Shown here one piece after another: positions 19,034 through 28,056 of a DNA stretch of 64,000 nucleotides. The position numbers and the translations under genes are program-made. The notes under the pieces are model-generated. The model had not been told where the DNA came from, searched no databases, and saw only the letters and a program-made list of their open reading frames with translations. The stretch lies in the NCBI RefSeq assembly GCF_900313035.1, contig NZ_OMPS01000003.1, forward strand, positions 117,501-181,500. Direction: 5' to 3'. The stretch comes from Ruegeria sp. EL01 (GTDB lineage: Bacteria > Pseudomonadota > Alphaproteobacteria > Rhodobacterales > Rhodobacteraceae). Positions within the stretch are counted from its first letter, which is position 1, and the number at the start of each line of letters is the position of its first letter.

Positions 19034-20191
19034 TTAAAGCGCCAGCTTGCGGCCACCCTGCCAGACTTTTTCCAACGTCCCGGAGGCGCCAATGTGCAAG
19101 ATGTCTGCCTTGGCATCGGGACAAATTCTTCCAAGTTGATCCTGCCCGATCAGATCAGCGGGCTGGCGGCTCGCCATCTCCAGCGCCTGCGACAACTCCA
19201 GATCAACCAGTTCCGAGATGTTCCGCACGGCATCCAGCAACTCAAGATGGGCCCCAGCCAACGTTCCGTCTGCAAGCGTCAGCCGATCACCGCTGCGGTG
19301 AATTTCCCGCCCATTCAGCGTGAAACTTTGGATATCCGATCCTGCAGTTGCCATCGCATCGCTGACCAGAAACACGAAGCCCGGCCTCTGCTTTGCGCTG
19401 AGCGCATTCTTCATCGAGGCTGGATGCACATGGATCGAGTCTGCGATCAAGCCAGCGGATAAACCACCCAACGCCAGGGCCGCCCCGACTGTGCCGGGTT
19501 CACGGTTTCCCATTTGGCTTTGCGCATTGAACAGATGTGTGACGCAGCGCGCGCCCGCGTTCGCGGCCGCCTGACAGGCATCAAAGCTTGCATCTGTATG
19601 GCCCAGCGACACCAGGATGCCAGCGTCTGCCATCGCCCTTATTTGGGCATTGGATACGCTTTCTGGCGCCACGGTGACTTTCAGAACTGGCAGCTGCGCC
19701 GCAGTTTCCAGAAGCATGTCCAGATCTGACTGCTCCATCAGACGTATCAGCGCGGCGTCATGCGCCCCCTTCCGCGACACAGACAGGTGAGGCCCCTCAA
19801 GATGCAGGCCCAGGATGCCCGGAACACCTTCTGCTATTGCGGAAATTGTCGCCGTTACTGCGCGTCTCGTCACTTCGGGTGTATCTGTGATTAACGTGGG
19901 CAGGATCGAGGTGGCCCCAATTCTGGCATGAGCCTCTGCCATCACGCGCAGAGTCTCGATCTTAGGCGCATTGTTTAGCATCAGGCCACCGCCGCCATTG
20001 ACCTGAAGGTCGACAAATCCGGGCGCCAAAAGGCCACCCTCGACATTCGTGACCTCAGCGTCCGGGCCGATCTTCAAAACCGGCATCACAGCCTCTATCT
20101 GACCGTCGCGATGGAGTAACGCGTGGTCTTGGACCACGCCTTCCGTGGTCAGAATATTGGCCCCGGTGATGGCTTGAAGCGCGGTGCTCAT
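19034..20191 (-). CDS. nagA: N-acetylglucosamine-6-phosphate deacetylase
   Basis: A 385-residue amidohydrolase converting GlcNAc-6-P to GlcN-6-P and acetate in the cytoplasm. The first strand carries GFVDLQVNGGGG, the Q-x-N form seen in E. coli NagA. The metal Glu lies in GLHLEGPHLS (about residue 131), metal histidines in GHTDASFD and VTHLFNAQSQM, and the catalytic Asp in FLVSDAMATAG. It overlaps the upstream SIS gene by 4 nt. It is the last gene of the kinase-GntR-SIS-nagA operon and feeds the deaminase step. Confidence 0.95.
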   Translation of the reverse strand: MSTALQAITGANILTTEGVVQDHALLHRDGQIEAVMPVLKIGPDAEVTNVEGGLLAPGFVDLQVNGGGGLMLNNAPKIETLRVMAEAHARIGATSILPTLITDTPEVTRRAVTATISAIAEGVPGILGLHLEGPHLSVSRKGAHDAALIRLMEQSDLDMLLETAAQLPVLKVTVAPESVSNAQIRAMADAGILVSLGHTDASFDACQAAANAGARCVTHLFNAQSQMGNREPGTVGAALALGGLSAGLIADSIHVHPASMKNALSAKQRPGFVFLVSDAMATAGSDIQSFTLNGREIHRSGDRLTLADGTLAGAHLELLDAVRNISELVDLELSQALEMASRQPADLIGQDQLGRICPDAKADILHIGASGTLEKVWQGGRKLAL

Positions 20192-21219
20192 ACGGTTTCA
20201 GTGACCTTCTTAAGATGGCGCGGCGCGTCGGGATCGATCCCCCGAGAGGCTGCGAAGGCTTCGACCATAGAGTAGAATGAGACAATCAGGCTTAACGGAT
20301 CTGTCAGGGCATGGTTTGTGCGCACATGGTCCACCCTGACCGCCTGCTTCACCTTGTCAGTCGTCGCAAACACACGCGCGCCTTTGGCGCTGATCGCGTC
20401 GGCGACCTCTGACAGCGGCAGCTCTGCGGCATCTGCGGCCGCAAAACCCAGAACGGGAAACCCGTCTTGTACGATCGACACTGGCCCGTGCAAAACCTCG
20501 GCTGACGAATAGCTTTCGGCATGCAGTTGGCAGGTTTCCTTGAACTTCAAAGCAGCCTCATTCGAAACGGCTAAAGCTTGTCCCCGCCCCAAGGTGAACA
20601 GCGACGAGCTCTCACCAATTGCAGCCCGCACTTCTGGCCAGTTGATTTTGGTGGCAGCGTCCAGTTGCTGTGGCAAAGCCCGGATCGCAGACAGCAGGGC
20701 CGCGTCCTTGCTCCACTCAGCCAGGAGCCAGAGACCGGCCACGGCCGATGTCACAAAGGTTTTGGTTGCCGCGACGCTCAGCTCGGGGCCCGCCTGAATG
20801 TCGATTGGATATGTGCTGGCTTCTGCCAAAGGGGACTGAGCGTCATTTGTCAGCGCTACAGTCATGGCCCCATCGCGCCCTGCATTGCGTGCCATCGCCA
20901 GAATGTCGGGGCTTTTCCCGGACTGAGATACAGACAGACACAGCCCGCTTTGCAACTTCAAGACGGAATCATAGACCGACCCAATCGAGGGGCCTACCGA
21001 GGCGACTGGAACACCCAGGACAATTTCGGATGCGTATTTCAGATAGGTGCAGACATGATCGGACGAGCCGCGCGCAACTGTCACGATGAAGGTCGGGTCA
21101 AGCTCTCGCGCGACGTTGGCAACAGCCGAGATATCGACCTGCCCATGCGTCAGCAACCGTTCAACGGCTGCGGGTATTTCGTCGATTTCCCGGCGCATCC
21201 GGGTGATCTGCTGTTGCAT
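20188..21219 (-). CDS. SIS-domain glucosamine-6-phosphate deaminase (NagB-II type)
   Basis: A 343-residue protein with two SIS sugar-phosphate isomerase domains: VARGSSDHVCTYLKYASEI and SQSGKSPDILAMARNAG in the first, GRGQALAVSNEAALKFKETC and ESYSSAEVLHGP in the second. It resembles the isomerase half of GlmS without the glutaminase domain. Such proteins serve as glucosamine-6-phosphate deaminase II. No hexameric NagB is seen in the window, so this probably makes fructose-6-P and ammonia. It starts 8 nt after the GntR gene. Confidence 0.88.
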   Translation of the reverse strand: MQQQITRMRREIDEIPAAVERLLTHGQVDISAVANVARELDPTFIVTVARGSSDHVCTYLKYASEIVLGVPVASVGPSIGSVYDSVLKLQSGLCLSVSQSGKSPDILAMARNAGRDGAMTVALTNDAQSPLAEASTYPIDIQAGPELSVAATKTFVTSAVAGLWLLAEWSKDAALLSAIRALPQQLDAATKINWPEVRAAIGESSSLFTLGRGQALAVSNEAALKFKETCQLHAESYSSAEVLHGPVSIVQDGFPVLGFAAADAAELPLSEVADAISAKGARVFATTDKVKQAVRVDHVRTNHALTDPLSLIVSFYSMVEAFAASRGIDPDAPRHLKKVTETV

Positions 21220-21227
21220 AATTTGTC

Positions 21228-21995
21228 CTAGCTGTTGGCCAAACGTAGCTCTGCCACAAAGTCGTAGGCATCGCCGCGATAGATAGAGCGGGTGAATTCG
21301 ACAACCCGGCGGTTCGCCAGGTATGAGGTGCGCACGATGCGCAACCCGGCTGCCCCCGGCTCGACGCCAAGAAGCTCGGAATCCTCGCTTTCAAGATTGA
21401 CTGCAGAAATCCTCTGCAATGCCCGAACGGGCCGATTTCCATCACGCCCTAAAACTTCATAGAGAGACGATTCGACAAGCTGCGGTTTCGGCAAGATATC
21501 GATCGGCAGCGAGGCGCGTTCGATTGCCATTGGCCGATCATTGGCGCGCCGCAGGCGGGATATGCGCGCGACCGCTTCACCCGATGACAGTGCAAGGGCC
21601 ATCACCTCTTCCGGTGAAGGGGTGTGAACGCCGCGTTCCAGCCATTCGCTGGAGGAATTCAGGCCACGGCGCGTCATGTCTTCGGTGAAAGATGTCAGTC
21701 GGGACAGGGATTGTTCCACCTTTGGAGTTCCGTCCGCGACGAAACTGCCTGACCCTTGACGCTGGACGATGATGCCCCGGTCGACCAGATCCTGCATTGC
21801 CCGGCGCACCGTCACCCGGGACAAGCCTGTCAGGTTGGCAATCTCTCGTTCCGCAGGCAGCGGCGCGCTTTCGCCCAGAAGACCTGTTTCTATGCTCTCT
21901 TCGATCCGCTTGCGCAGTCGCACGTACCGGGGTCCGGCGGCGTCCTGCATCCAGTCATCGGACTTTAGAAAGTTTTCGATGGTCTCTGTGGTCAT
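21228..21995 (-). CDS. GntR/HutC family transcriptional regulator of amino-sugar genes
   Basis: A 255-residue regulator with an N-terminal winged helix-turn-helix at residues about 25-95 (LPAEREIANLTGLSRVTVRR, then AMQDLVDRGIIVQRQGSGSF) and a C-terminal UTRA effector domain, as in NagR/DasR. Such proteins usually sense GlcNAc-6-P or GlcN-6-P. The gene is embedded in the nag operon, overlapping the kinase by 4 nt. The likely operators are the paired sites at 22884-22903 and 22991-23010. Confidence 0.9.
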   Translation of the reverse strand: MTTETIENFLKSDDWMQDAAGPRYVRLRKRIEESIETGLLGESAPLPAEREIANLTGLSRVTVRRAMQDLVDRGIIVQRQGSGSFVADGTPKVEQSLSRLTSFTEDMTRRGLNSSSEWLERGVHTPSPEEVMALALSSGEAVARISRLRRANDRPMAIERASLPIDILPKPQLVESSLYEVLGRDGNRPVRALQRISAVNLESEDSELLGVEPGAAGLRIVRTSYLANRRVVEFTRSIYRGDAYDFVAELRLANS

Positions 21996-22879
21996 ACTGC
22001 ACCCACCTTTGCGCGTTCTGCCAACCGGCGCGCCAATTGCAGCGCTCCATCAATTGCTGTTCCGTCCGGCTCTGTCAGGGCTGCGGCCATCTCGGTCGGC
22101 AGGTAGTCCTGATAGCAAGCCGCAACGCCGCCAACGGCGCAGATTGGATCCCCGTCAGAATGACCAAGCGCGCGCAGACCATCGGACAGGTAACCAGCGC
22201 CCTTTTGCATAAGACCCTGCGCCGTTAGGTCCCCCGCCTTGGCAGCGGAAATGATATCGGGCGTAAAATCTGCGATTTCTGCGGGGCGTGCAGCACCCGA
22301 GAACGCAACAATTTGTGCGGGATCATCGCCGAAACGCGTGCTGATGTCTTGCGTCAATGGGCTGTGGGGCTGAATTCCATCCATGGCGAGCAACACGGAT
22401 CGCAACAGCTGTTTGCCAAGCCAGTGGCCTGATGCTTCATCGCCAATCACCGGGCCGTAGCCGCCGATAAACCTGATTTGACCGTCAAGTTGGCGCGCCA
22501 GAAACGATCCAGTCCCGACACCGATCAGACAACCGTTCTGTGACCCCAATGCGCCGACAACTGCTGATCTGCGGTCATCCTCAACTTCGGCAACCCGTGA
22601 CGGCAACCGGCTTGCAACCTCGGATGCCACCTGCGAGTCTGTGACGCCAGCAAGGCCTGCATAAACGGGAATGTCCGCCAGGGCGGTCTGTGGCAGGCCC
22701 GCCAGATCCATCAACTTGGTCAGACCGGCTTCCAATGTTTGGATCGCCGACTCGCGGTTCGAGAACACGTTGGCACTGCCCAACGTCACCTGCAGCAGGC
22801 CTGCGGGTGTGGTCATGGCAAATCGGCAGCGCGTGCCGCCGCCGTCAATTGCAATGAGATATGGGAAGGACTCAACCAT
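21992..22879 (-). CDS. BadF/BadG-type amino-sugar kinase (GlcNAc/MurNAc kinase)
   Basis: A 295-residue ASKHA-fold kinase of the BadF/BadG/BcrA/BcrD ATPase family, which contains GlcNAc kinases and the dual MurNAc/GlcNAc kinase MurK. Phosphate-binding loops are IDGGGTRCRF at residues 9-18 and IGVGTGSF near residue 124, followed by GGYGPVIGDEASGHWLG. It is first in the minus-strand operon and divergent from murQ. It should phosphorylate at O6 the amino sugar brought in by the ABC transporter opposite. Substrate preference between GlcNAc and MurNAc is not readable. Confidence 0.85.
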   Translation of the reverse strand: MVESFPYLIAIDGGGTRCRFAMTTPAGLLQVTLGSANVFSNRESAIQTLEAGLTKLMDLAGLPQTALADIPVYAGLAGVTDSQVASEVASRLPSRVAEVEDDRRSAVVGALGSQNGCLIGVGTGSFLARQLDGQIRFIGGYGPVIGDEASGHWLGKQLLRSVLLAMDGIQPHSPLTQDISTRFGDDPAQIVAFSGAARPAEIADFTPDIISAAKAGDLTAQGLMQKGAGYLSDGLRALGHSDGDPICAVGGVAACYQDYLPTEMAAALTEPDGTAIDGALQLARRLAERAKVGAV

Positions 22880-22883
22880 ATAG

Positions 22884-22903
22884 ATACCTTTACAATACCT
22901 TTT
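22884..22903. promoter_or_regulatory. Operator-like site A, kinase promoter side
   Basis: The 20-bp site ATACCTTTACAATACCTTTT contains two direct ATACCT boxes. Its reverse complement recurs with 18 of 20 matches at 22991-23010 on the murQ side. It lies within about 25 bp of the kinase start. Best candidate for binding by the GntR protein of this locus. Confidence 0.6.
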
Positions 22904-22990
22904 GATCGAAAAAAAGACCTTTGCAGAGAAATATCAGTGAAATGTGGAAAAGACTGCGAAAATAGGGAAAATATCAAGACCTGTGTAGAC

Positions 22991-23023
22991 AAAAGGTATT
23001 GCATAGGTATTATATGGCATACC
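22991..23023. promoter_or_regulatory. Operator-like site B, murQ promoter side
   Basis: AAAAGGTATTGCATAGGTAT (22991-23010) is the inverted copy of site A. It is followed by GGCATACC, which makes a further inverted repeat GGTAT-N8-ATACC (23006-23023). It lies immediately upstream of the murQ ribosome-binding site. Simultaneous control of both divergent operons is inferred. Confidence 0.6.
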
Positions 23024-23036
23024 AGAGGGGAATCAC

Positions 23037-23918
23037 ATGCTGCCGCAAACTGAAATGCTGGGTGAGGGAGTTGAGGGATTGGACTTGCGTTCCGATGCCG
23101 ACGTGCTCGCTTGTCTGCTGGACGCACAAAAGACTGCGTTGAGCGGTCTGGACGGTTGTCTGGCCGAGCTGTCTCGGGGCGCCTCACTTCTTGCGGAAGC
23201 GATCCAGAATGGTGGTCGCATTCACTATGTTGCTGCCGGATCTTCAGGGTTGATGGGTCTTGCTGATGGCGCGGAATTGCCAGGCACTTACGGCCTGTCT
23301 CCCGAGTCCATCTCAATTTCAATGGCTGGCGGGATTCCGACTGGTGCGGAAATGCCGGGCCATACCGAGGATGATGCCGATGCAGCCAAGGCGGCGTCGG
23401 CAGGGGTTAGGTCGGGGGATGCGGTGATTGCCATATCCGCCAGCGGCTCCACCCCCTTTCCGCTTGATTTTGTGCGCCACGCCCGCAATGCCGGTGCCAA
23501 GATTATCTGCATAGCAAACAACAAAAGCGCCCCTCTATTCGAGCAGGCCGACTGCGCAATTTTTCTGAACACACCACCAGAGCTGATTGCCGGATCCACC
23601 CGAATGGGGGCCGCCACTGCACAAAAGGTGGCGTTGAACATGATGTCGACGCTGATGGGTATTCGGCTGGGTCATGTACACGACGGCATGATGGTGAATG
23701 TTGTCGCGGACAATCGCAAATTGCGCCAACGCGCCGAAGGTATAATCAAAAAGATTGCGGGTGTTTCTGATGCCGAGGCGAGCCTGGCATTGCATAACGC
23801 CGCAGGCAATTTGAAGCAGGCCATTTTGTTGGCGGCAGGCGCAACCACTGTAACGCAGGCGGAACAGATGCTGACCCGGTCGGGTGGGCATCTGCGTCCT
23901 GCGCTTGAACAACTGTGA
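23037..23918 (+). CDS. murQ: N-acetylmuramic acid 6-phosphate etherase
   Basis: A 293-residue SIS-fold etherase cleaving the D-lactyl ether of MurNAc-6-P to give GlcNAc-6-P. Typical MurQ segments are AAGSSGLMGLADGAELPGTY (about residue 63), AISASGSTPFPL and GSTRMGAATAQKVALNMMST, with a C-terminal UBA-like region (AEASLALHNAAGNLKQAI). AGAGGGG precedes the ATG. It heads the plus-strand operon. The length is normal for the family (about 300). Confidence 0.95.
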   Translation: MLPQTEMLGEGVEGLDLRSDADVLACLLDAQKTALSGLDGCLAELSRGASLLAEAIQNGGRIHYVAAGSSGLMGLADGAELPGTYGLSPESISISMAGGIPTGAEMPGHTEDDADAAKAASAGVRSGDAVIAISASGSTPFPLDFVRHARNAGAKIICIANNKSAPLFEQADCAIFLNTPPELIAGSTRMGAATAQKVALNMMSTLMGIRLGHVHDGMMVNVVADNRKLRQRAEGIIKKIAGVSDAEASLALHNAAGNLKQAILLAAGATTVTQAEQMLTRSGGHLRPALEQL

Positions 23919-23947
23919 ACGAAAATAAACACTAGGGAGAGAAGACC

Positions 23948-25198
23948 ATGAAAAAGACATCGCTAAGCGCAATTTTGCTGGCGTCATCGGCCCTGGCCGG
24001 TGCAGCGCAAGCTGAAACGGTTCTGACAATCGAAAGCTGGCGCAATGATGACCTGGCGCTTTGGCAGGAAAAGATCATTCCGGCTTTTGAAGCGCAAAAC
24101 CAGGATATCAAGATCAAATTCTCACCATCTGCCCCGGCAGAATACAACGCAGTATTGAATGCCAAGCTGGATGCGGGCTCTGCCGGTGATCTGATCACTT
24201 GCCGACCGTTTGATACATCTTTGGGTCTTTATGACGCCGGTCATCTGGCCAACCTGTCTGATCTCGGTGGTATGGCCAATTTCTCGGACGTCGCGAAATC
24301 CGCATGGCAGTCCGATGATGGCTCGGCCACATTCTGTGTTCCGATGGCGTCTGTGATCCATGGTTTCATCTACAACAAAGACGCTTTCACCGAATTGGGA
24401 CTGTCCGTTCCGGCGACCGAGGCGGAATTCTTTGAAGTGCTGGGCAAGATCAAAGAAGACGGTAACTACATCCCGATGGCTATGGGCACCAATGACCAGT
24501 GGGAAGCGGCCACGATGGGCTATAACAACGTTGGCCCGAACTACTGGAAAGGCGAAGAAGGCCGTCTGGCTTTGATCGACGGCTCGCAGAAGCTGACGGA
24601 TGATGCATGGGTTGCACCTTATCGCCAGTTGGCCAAATGGGGTGAGTATCTGGGCGACGGGTATGAAGCACAGACCTATCCCGACAGTCAGAACCTGTTC
24701 ACACTGGGTCGGGCCGCCGTCTATCCAGCGGGCAGCTGGGAAATCAGCGGTTTCAACAATCTGGCTGATTTCGAGATGGGTGCCTTCAAGCCGCCGGTTC
24801 CGAATGCAGGCGACGATTGCTATATCTCGGATCACACGGACATTGCCATTGGTATGAACGCCGCCTCTCCCAATGCCGAGGCTGCCCGGACCTTCCTTGA
24901 CTGGGTTGGGTCAGAAGAATTTGCAACGATCTATGCAAACGCCCTGCCGGGCTTCTTCTCGCTGTCGAATTTCAATGTGGCCATGGAGGACCCGCTGGCT
25001 CAGGAATTCGTCAGCTGGCGCGGCGAGTGTGGGTCGACCATCCGTTCGACCTATCAAATCCTGTCGCGCGGAACGCCGAACCTTGAAAACGAAACCTGGA
25101 ACGCCTCGGTTCAGGTGATCAAAGGTGAAGAAAGCCCCGAGGATGCAGGCAAGCGGCTGCAGGATGGCTTGGCTACCTGGTACGCGCCTCATCAATAA
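23948..25198 (+). CDS. ABC sugar transporter, periplasmic substrate-binding protein
   Basis: A 416-residue extracellular solute-binding protein (family 1, carbohydrate type). The signal peptide MKKTSLSAILLASSALAGAA is cut near AQA. A mature sugar-binding fold follows (VLTIESWRNDDLALWQEKII; LGRAAVYPAGSWEISGF). It starts 29 nt after murQ with GGGAGAGA upstream. It supplies the ABC importer encoded next; by context the ligand is MurNAc, GlcNAc or a short chitin or peptidoglycan saccharide. Confidence 0.9.
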   Translation: MKKTSLSAILLASSALAGAAQAETVLTIESWRNDDLALWQEKIIPAFEAQNQDIKIKFSPSAPAEYNAVLNAKLDAGSAGDLITCRPFDTSLGLYDAGHLANLSDLGGMANFSDVAKSAWQSDDGSATFCVPMASVIHGFIYNKDAFTELGLSVPATEAEFFEVLGKIKEDGNYIPMAMGTNDQWEAATMGYNNVGPNYWKGEEGRLALIDGSQKLTDDAWVAPYRQLAKWGEYLGDGYEAQTYPDSQNLFTLGRAAVYPAGSWEISGFNNLADFEMGAFKPPVPNAGDDCYISDHTDIAIGMNAASPNAEAARTFLDWVGSEEFATIYANALPGFFSLSNFNVAMEDPLAQEFVSWRGECGSTIRSTYQILSRGTPNLENETWNASVQVIKGEESPEDAGKRLQDGLATWYAPHQ

Positions 25199-25265
25199 TC
25201 CACCACTCACTTGAAACCGGTTCCGGCCAGAAGGCCGGAACCACTCCGAACCGTAGAGGCACGTT

Positions 25266-26180
25266 ATGGGCAGCAGCCGTATCAAATGGCACATCGTGGT
25301 TTTTCTTGCGCCCGCAGTGCTCGTCTACTCGGCCGTTATGGTCTTTCCGCTTTTCAATACATTGCGCCTGGCGCTGTATACCGAGGTCGATCAGACCCGC
25401 GTGTTTGTCGGGTTGGACAACTTCCGCACCTTGTTTGGGGACCCGCTGTGGTCTGATGCGTTCTGGAATGCCTTGGGGAACAATTTCTGGTTCTTCTTCA
25501 TCCATATGCTGGTTCAAAATCCAATCGGGATCGTTTTGGCTGCCATGCTGTCCCACCCGCGTTTGCGATTTGCGGCCTTCTACCGATCCGCCATCTTTAT
25601 CCCGACAATCCTGTCATTTGTGATCGTTGGCTTTGCCTGGAAACTGATCCTGTCTCCAATCTGGGGTATTGCGCCGGACATGTTGTCCGCGATCGGGTTG
25701 AAATCCCTTTATGCGCCCTGGTTGGGCAAGGAAGAATACGCGCTGACCACGCTGGCGTTGGTCTCGGTTTGGCAATTCATCGGTATCCCGATGATGCTGA
25801 TCTATGCCGCGCTTCTGTCGATTCCCGAAGAAATTCTGGAGGCAGCCGAGGTTGAAGGTATCACCGGTCTGGCCGCGTTCTGGAAAATCAAACTGCCGCT
25901 GATCCTGCCATCGATCGGCATCATTTCGATCCTGACGTTTGTTGGCAATTTCAACGCGTTTGACCTGATCTATGCCGCACAGGGCGCGCTGGCGGGGCCG
26001 GATTTCTCGACCGATATCCTTGGCACCTTCATGTACCGCACCTTCTTCGGGTTCCAGCTGCAATTGGGGGATCCGCATATGGGGTCGGCCATCGCAACCG
26101 GTATGTTCTTCATCATCCTGGCAGGGGTCTGCATGTATCTGTTCCTGATCCAGACCCGCATTCGCCGGTATCAGTTCTGA
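25266..26180 (+). CDS. ABC sugar transporter permease 1 (MalF type)
   Basis: A 304-residue inner-membrane permease with six predicted helices; the first is IVVFLAPAVLVYSAVMVFPL. The EAA loop contacting the ATPase is EAAEVEGITGLAAFWKIKLP, with the conserved G and the distal LP. It follows the binding-protein gene by 67 nt and precedes the second permease by 10 nt. It forms the translocation pore with that permease. Confidence 0.92.
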   Translation: MGSSRIKWHIVVFLAPAVLVYSAVMVFPLFNTLRLALYTEVDQTRVFVGLDNFRTLFGDPLWSDAFWNALGNNFWFFFIHMLVQNPIGIVLAAMLSHPRLRFAAFYRSAIFIPTILSFVIVGFAWKLILSPIWGIAPDMLSAIGLKSLYAPWLGKEEYALTTLALVSVWQFIGIPMMLIYAALLSIPEEILEAAEVEGITGLAAFWKIKLPLILPSIGIISILTFVGNFNAFDLIYAAQGALAGPDFSTDILGTFMYRTFFGFQLQLGDPHMGSAIATGMFFIILAGVCMYLFLIQTRIRRYQF

Positions 26181-26190
26181 GGGAATGATC

Positions 26191-27030
26191 ATGAACAAAG
26201 CCCGCAGAAATCCGTTCAATATTGCCGCCATGCACGGCGCGCTGATCCTGTACACATTGATCGCGCTGTTCCCGGTCTTTGTGATCGTGATCAACAGCTT
26301 CAAATCCCGTAAGGCGATCTTTCGCGAGCCGCTGGCTTTGCCTGACGCCGACACGTTTTCGATGATCGGTTACCAGACGGTGATGAAACAGGGGGACTTC
26401 TTCCTGTACTTCCAGAACTCGATGATCGTGACGGTGGCATCGCTGTTCTTCATCCTGTTGTTTGGGGCGATGGCGGCTTTTGCGCTTAGCGAATATCGGT
26501 TCAAGGGCAATACTTTGATGGGTCTCTATCTGGCGCTGGGCATCATGATTCCGATCCGTATCGGCACGGTTGCGATCCTTGATATGATGGTGGCAACGGG
26601 GCTTGTGAACTCGCTGATGGCGTTGATCCTTGTTTACACCGCGCAAGGTTTGCCGCTGGCCGTATTCATCCTGTCCGAGTTCATGCGCCAGGTCAGTGAC
26701 GATCTGAAAAACGCAGGCCGCATTGACGGGCTGAGCGAATACACCATCTTCTTCCGGCTGGTTCTGCCGCTGGTCCGTCCGGCCATGGCAACTGTGGCGG
26801 TGTTCAACATGATCCCGATCTGGAACGACTTATGGTTCCCGCTGATCCTGGCCCCGGCAGAAGAAACCAAGACGCTGACACTGGGCAGCCAGGTCTTCAT
26901 CGGACAGTTCGTCACGGACTGGAACGCGGTTCTGTCTGCGCTGAGCATGGCGATCCTGCCGGTCATGGTTCTGTACGTGATATTCTCGCGGCAACTGATC
27001 CGCGGCATCACCTCAGGGGCGGTCAAATGA
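26191..27030 (+). CDS. ABC sugar transporter permease 2 (MalG type)
   Basis: A 279-residue permease with an N-terminal helix (GALILYTLIALFPVFVIVIN) and about six membrane segments. The EAA-like loop is NAGRIDGLSEYTIFFRLVLP. The start at 26191 is chosen over an in-frame ATG 6 nt upstream because GAGGGA lies at the right distance. The stop overlaps the next gene by 4 nt (ATGA). Confidence 0.9.
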   Translation: MNKARRNPFNIAAMHGALILYTLIALFPVFVIVINSFKSRKAIFREPLALPDADTFSMIGYQTVMKQGDFFLYFQNSMIVTVASLFFILLFGAMAAFALSEYRFKGNTLMGLYLALGIMIPIRIGTVAILDMMVATGLVNSLMALILVYTAQGLPLAVFILSEFMRQVSDDLKNAGRIDGLSEYTIFFRLVLPLVRPAMATVAVFNMIPIWNDLWFPLILAPAEETKTLTLGSQVFIGQFVTDWNAVLSALSMAILPVMVLYVIFSRQLIRGITSGAVK

Positions 27031-28055
27031 TCCGGGTTCTGATCGCGGGTCTGGGCAATATGGGCCTTAGCCACGCGCTGGCGCATCACCACCATTCCGA
27101 CGCGGAAATTGTTGGCGTGGTGAACCGATCAGGTGAGGTCAGTCACGCCGACCTGCGGGGCTATCCAGTCTACACCGATTTCCACATCGCACTGGCCGAG
27201 ACCAAACCGGACCTAGCTGTGATTGCGACCTATTCGGACAGCCATGCTGATTATGCCTGCGCGGCGATGGAAGCCGGCGCGCATGTGTTCGTCGAAAAGC
27301 CGCTGGCAACGACGGTTGAGGATGCTCGTCGTGTTGTGGCCAAAGCAGTTGAGACCAATCGTAAGCTGGTCGTTGGGTACATCCTGCGCCACCACCCGTC
27401 CTGGATGCGGTTGATTTCCGAGGCGCGCGATCTGGGCGGGCCATATGTCTTTCGCCTGAACCTGAACCAGCAATCGACTGGCCCGACATGGGAAACTCAT
27501 AAGGCGCTGATGCAGACCACTTCCCCCATCGTCGATTGTGGCGTCCACTATGTCGATGTGATGTGCCAGATCACAGATGCGCTGCCCATACGTGTGAACG
27601 GAATGGGTCTGCGCCTGTCTGACGAAATTGCGCCGGATATGTACAATTACGGCCAGTTCCAGGTGGTGTTCGAAGATGGCTCGGTCGGTTGGTACGAGGC
27701 CGGATGGGGCCCGATGATGTCTGAAACGGCGTTCTTCGTGAAAGACATCGTCTCACCCAACGGTGCCGTGTCGATCACCGAAGGCAACAAGGGTGACTCG
27801 GATGATGTGGACGGCCACACCAAGGTTGGGGGCATTCTGGTCCATCGACCTGACGGAGACACCCTGATCGAAATGGACGGCGAACCGGGTCATCAACAGC
27901 TGTGCGACGCCGAGCAGGCCTACATGCTGCAGGCGATTGCCCAAGACATCGACCTGACTCGCCATATGAGCGACGCAGTGCAATCGCTGCGCATCTGCCT
28001 TGCCGCTGACGAAAGTATACGAACCGGCCAGCCGGTCGACCTGAAGGAGACATGA
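27027..28055 (+). CDS. Gfo/Idh/MocA family NAD(P)-dependent oxidoreductase
   Basis: A 342-residue sugar oxidoreductase. The Rossmann motif AGLGNMGLSHAL is at residues 6-17, and the family EKPLATTVEDA segment (catalytic Lys) is near residue 90. The homology starts exactly at the ATGA overlap with the permease. Being inside the amino-sugar ABC operon, it probably oxidises or epimerises an imported sugar, perhaps letting a non-MurNAc derivative enter the pathway; no known step in MurNAc/GlcNAc catabolism requires it. Confidence 0.85.
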   Translation: MIRVLIAGLGNMGLSHALAHHHHSDAEIVGVVNRSGEVSHADLRGYPVYTDFHIALAETKPDLAVIATYSDSHADYACAAMEAGAHVFVEKPLATTVEDARRVVAKAVETNRKLVVGYILRHHPSWMRLISEARDLGGPYVFRLNLNQQSTGPTWETHKALMQTTSPIVDCGVHYVDVMCQITDALPIRVNGMGLRLSDEIAPDMYNYGQFQVVFEDGSVGWYEAGWGPMMSETAFFVKDIVSPNGAVSITEGNKGDSDDVDGHTKVGGILVHRPDGDTLIEMDGEPGHQQLCDAEQAYMLQAIAQDIDLTRHMSDAVQSLRICLAADESIRTGQPVDLKET

Positions 28056-28056
28056 C

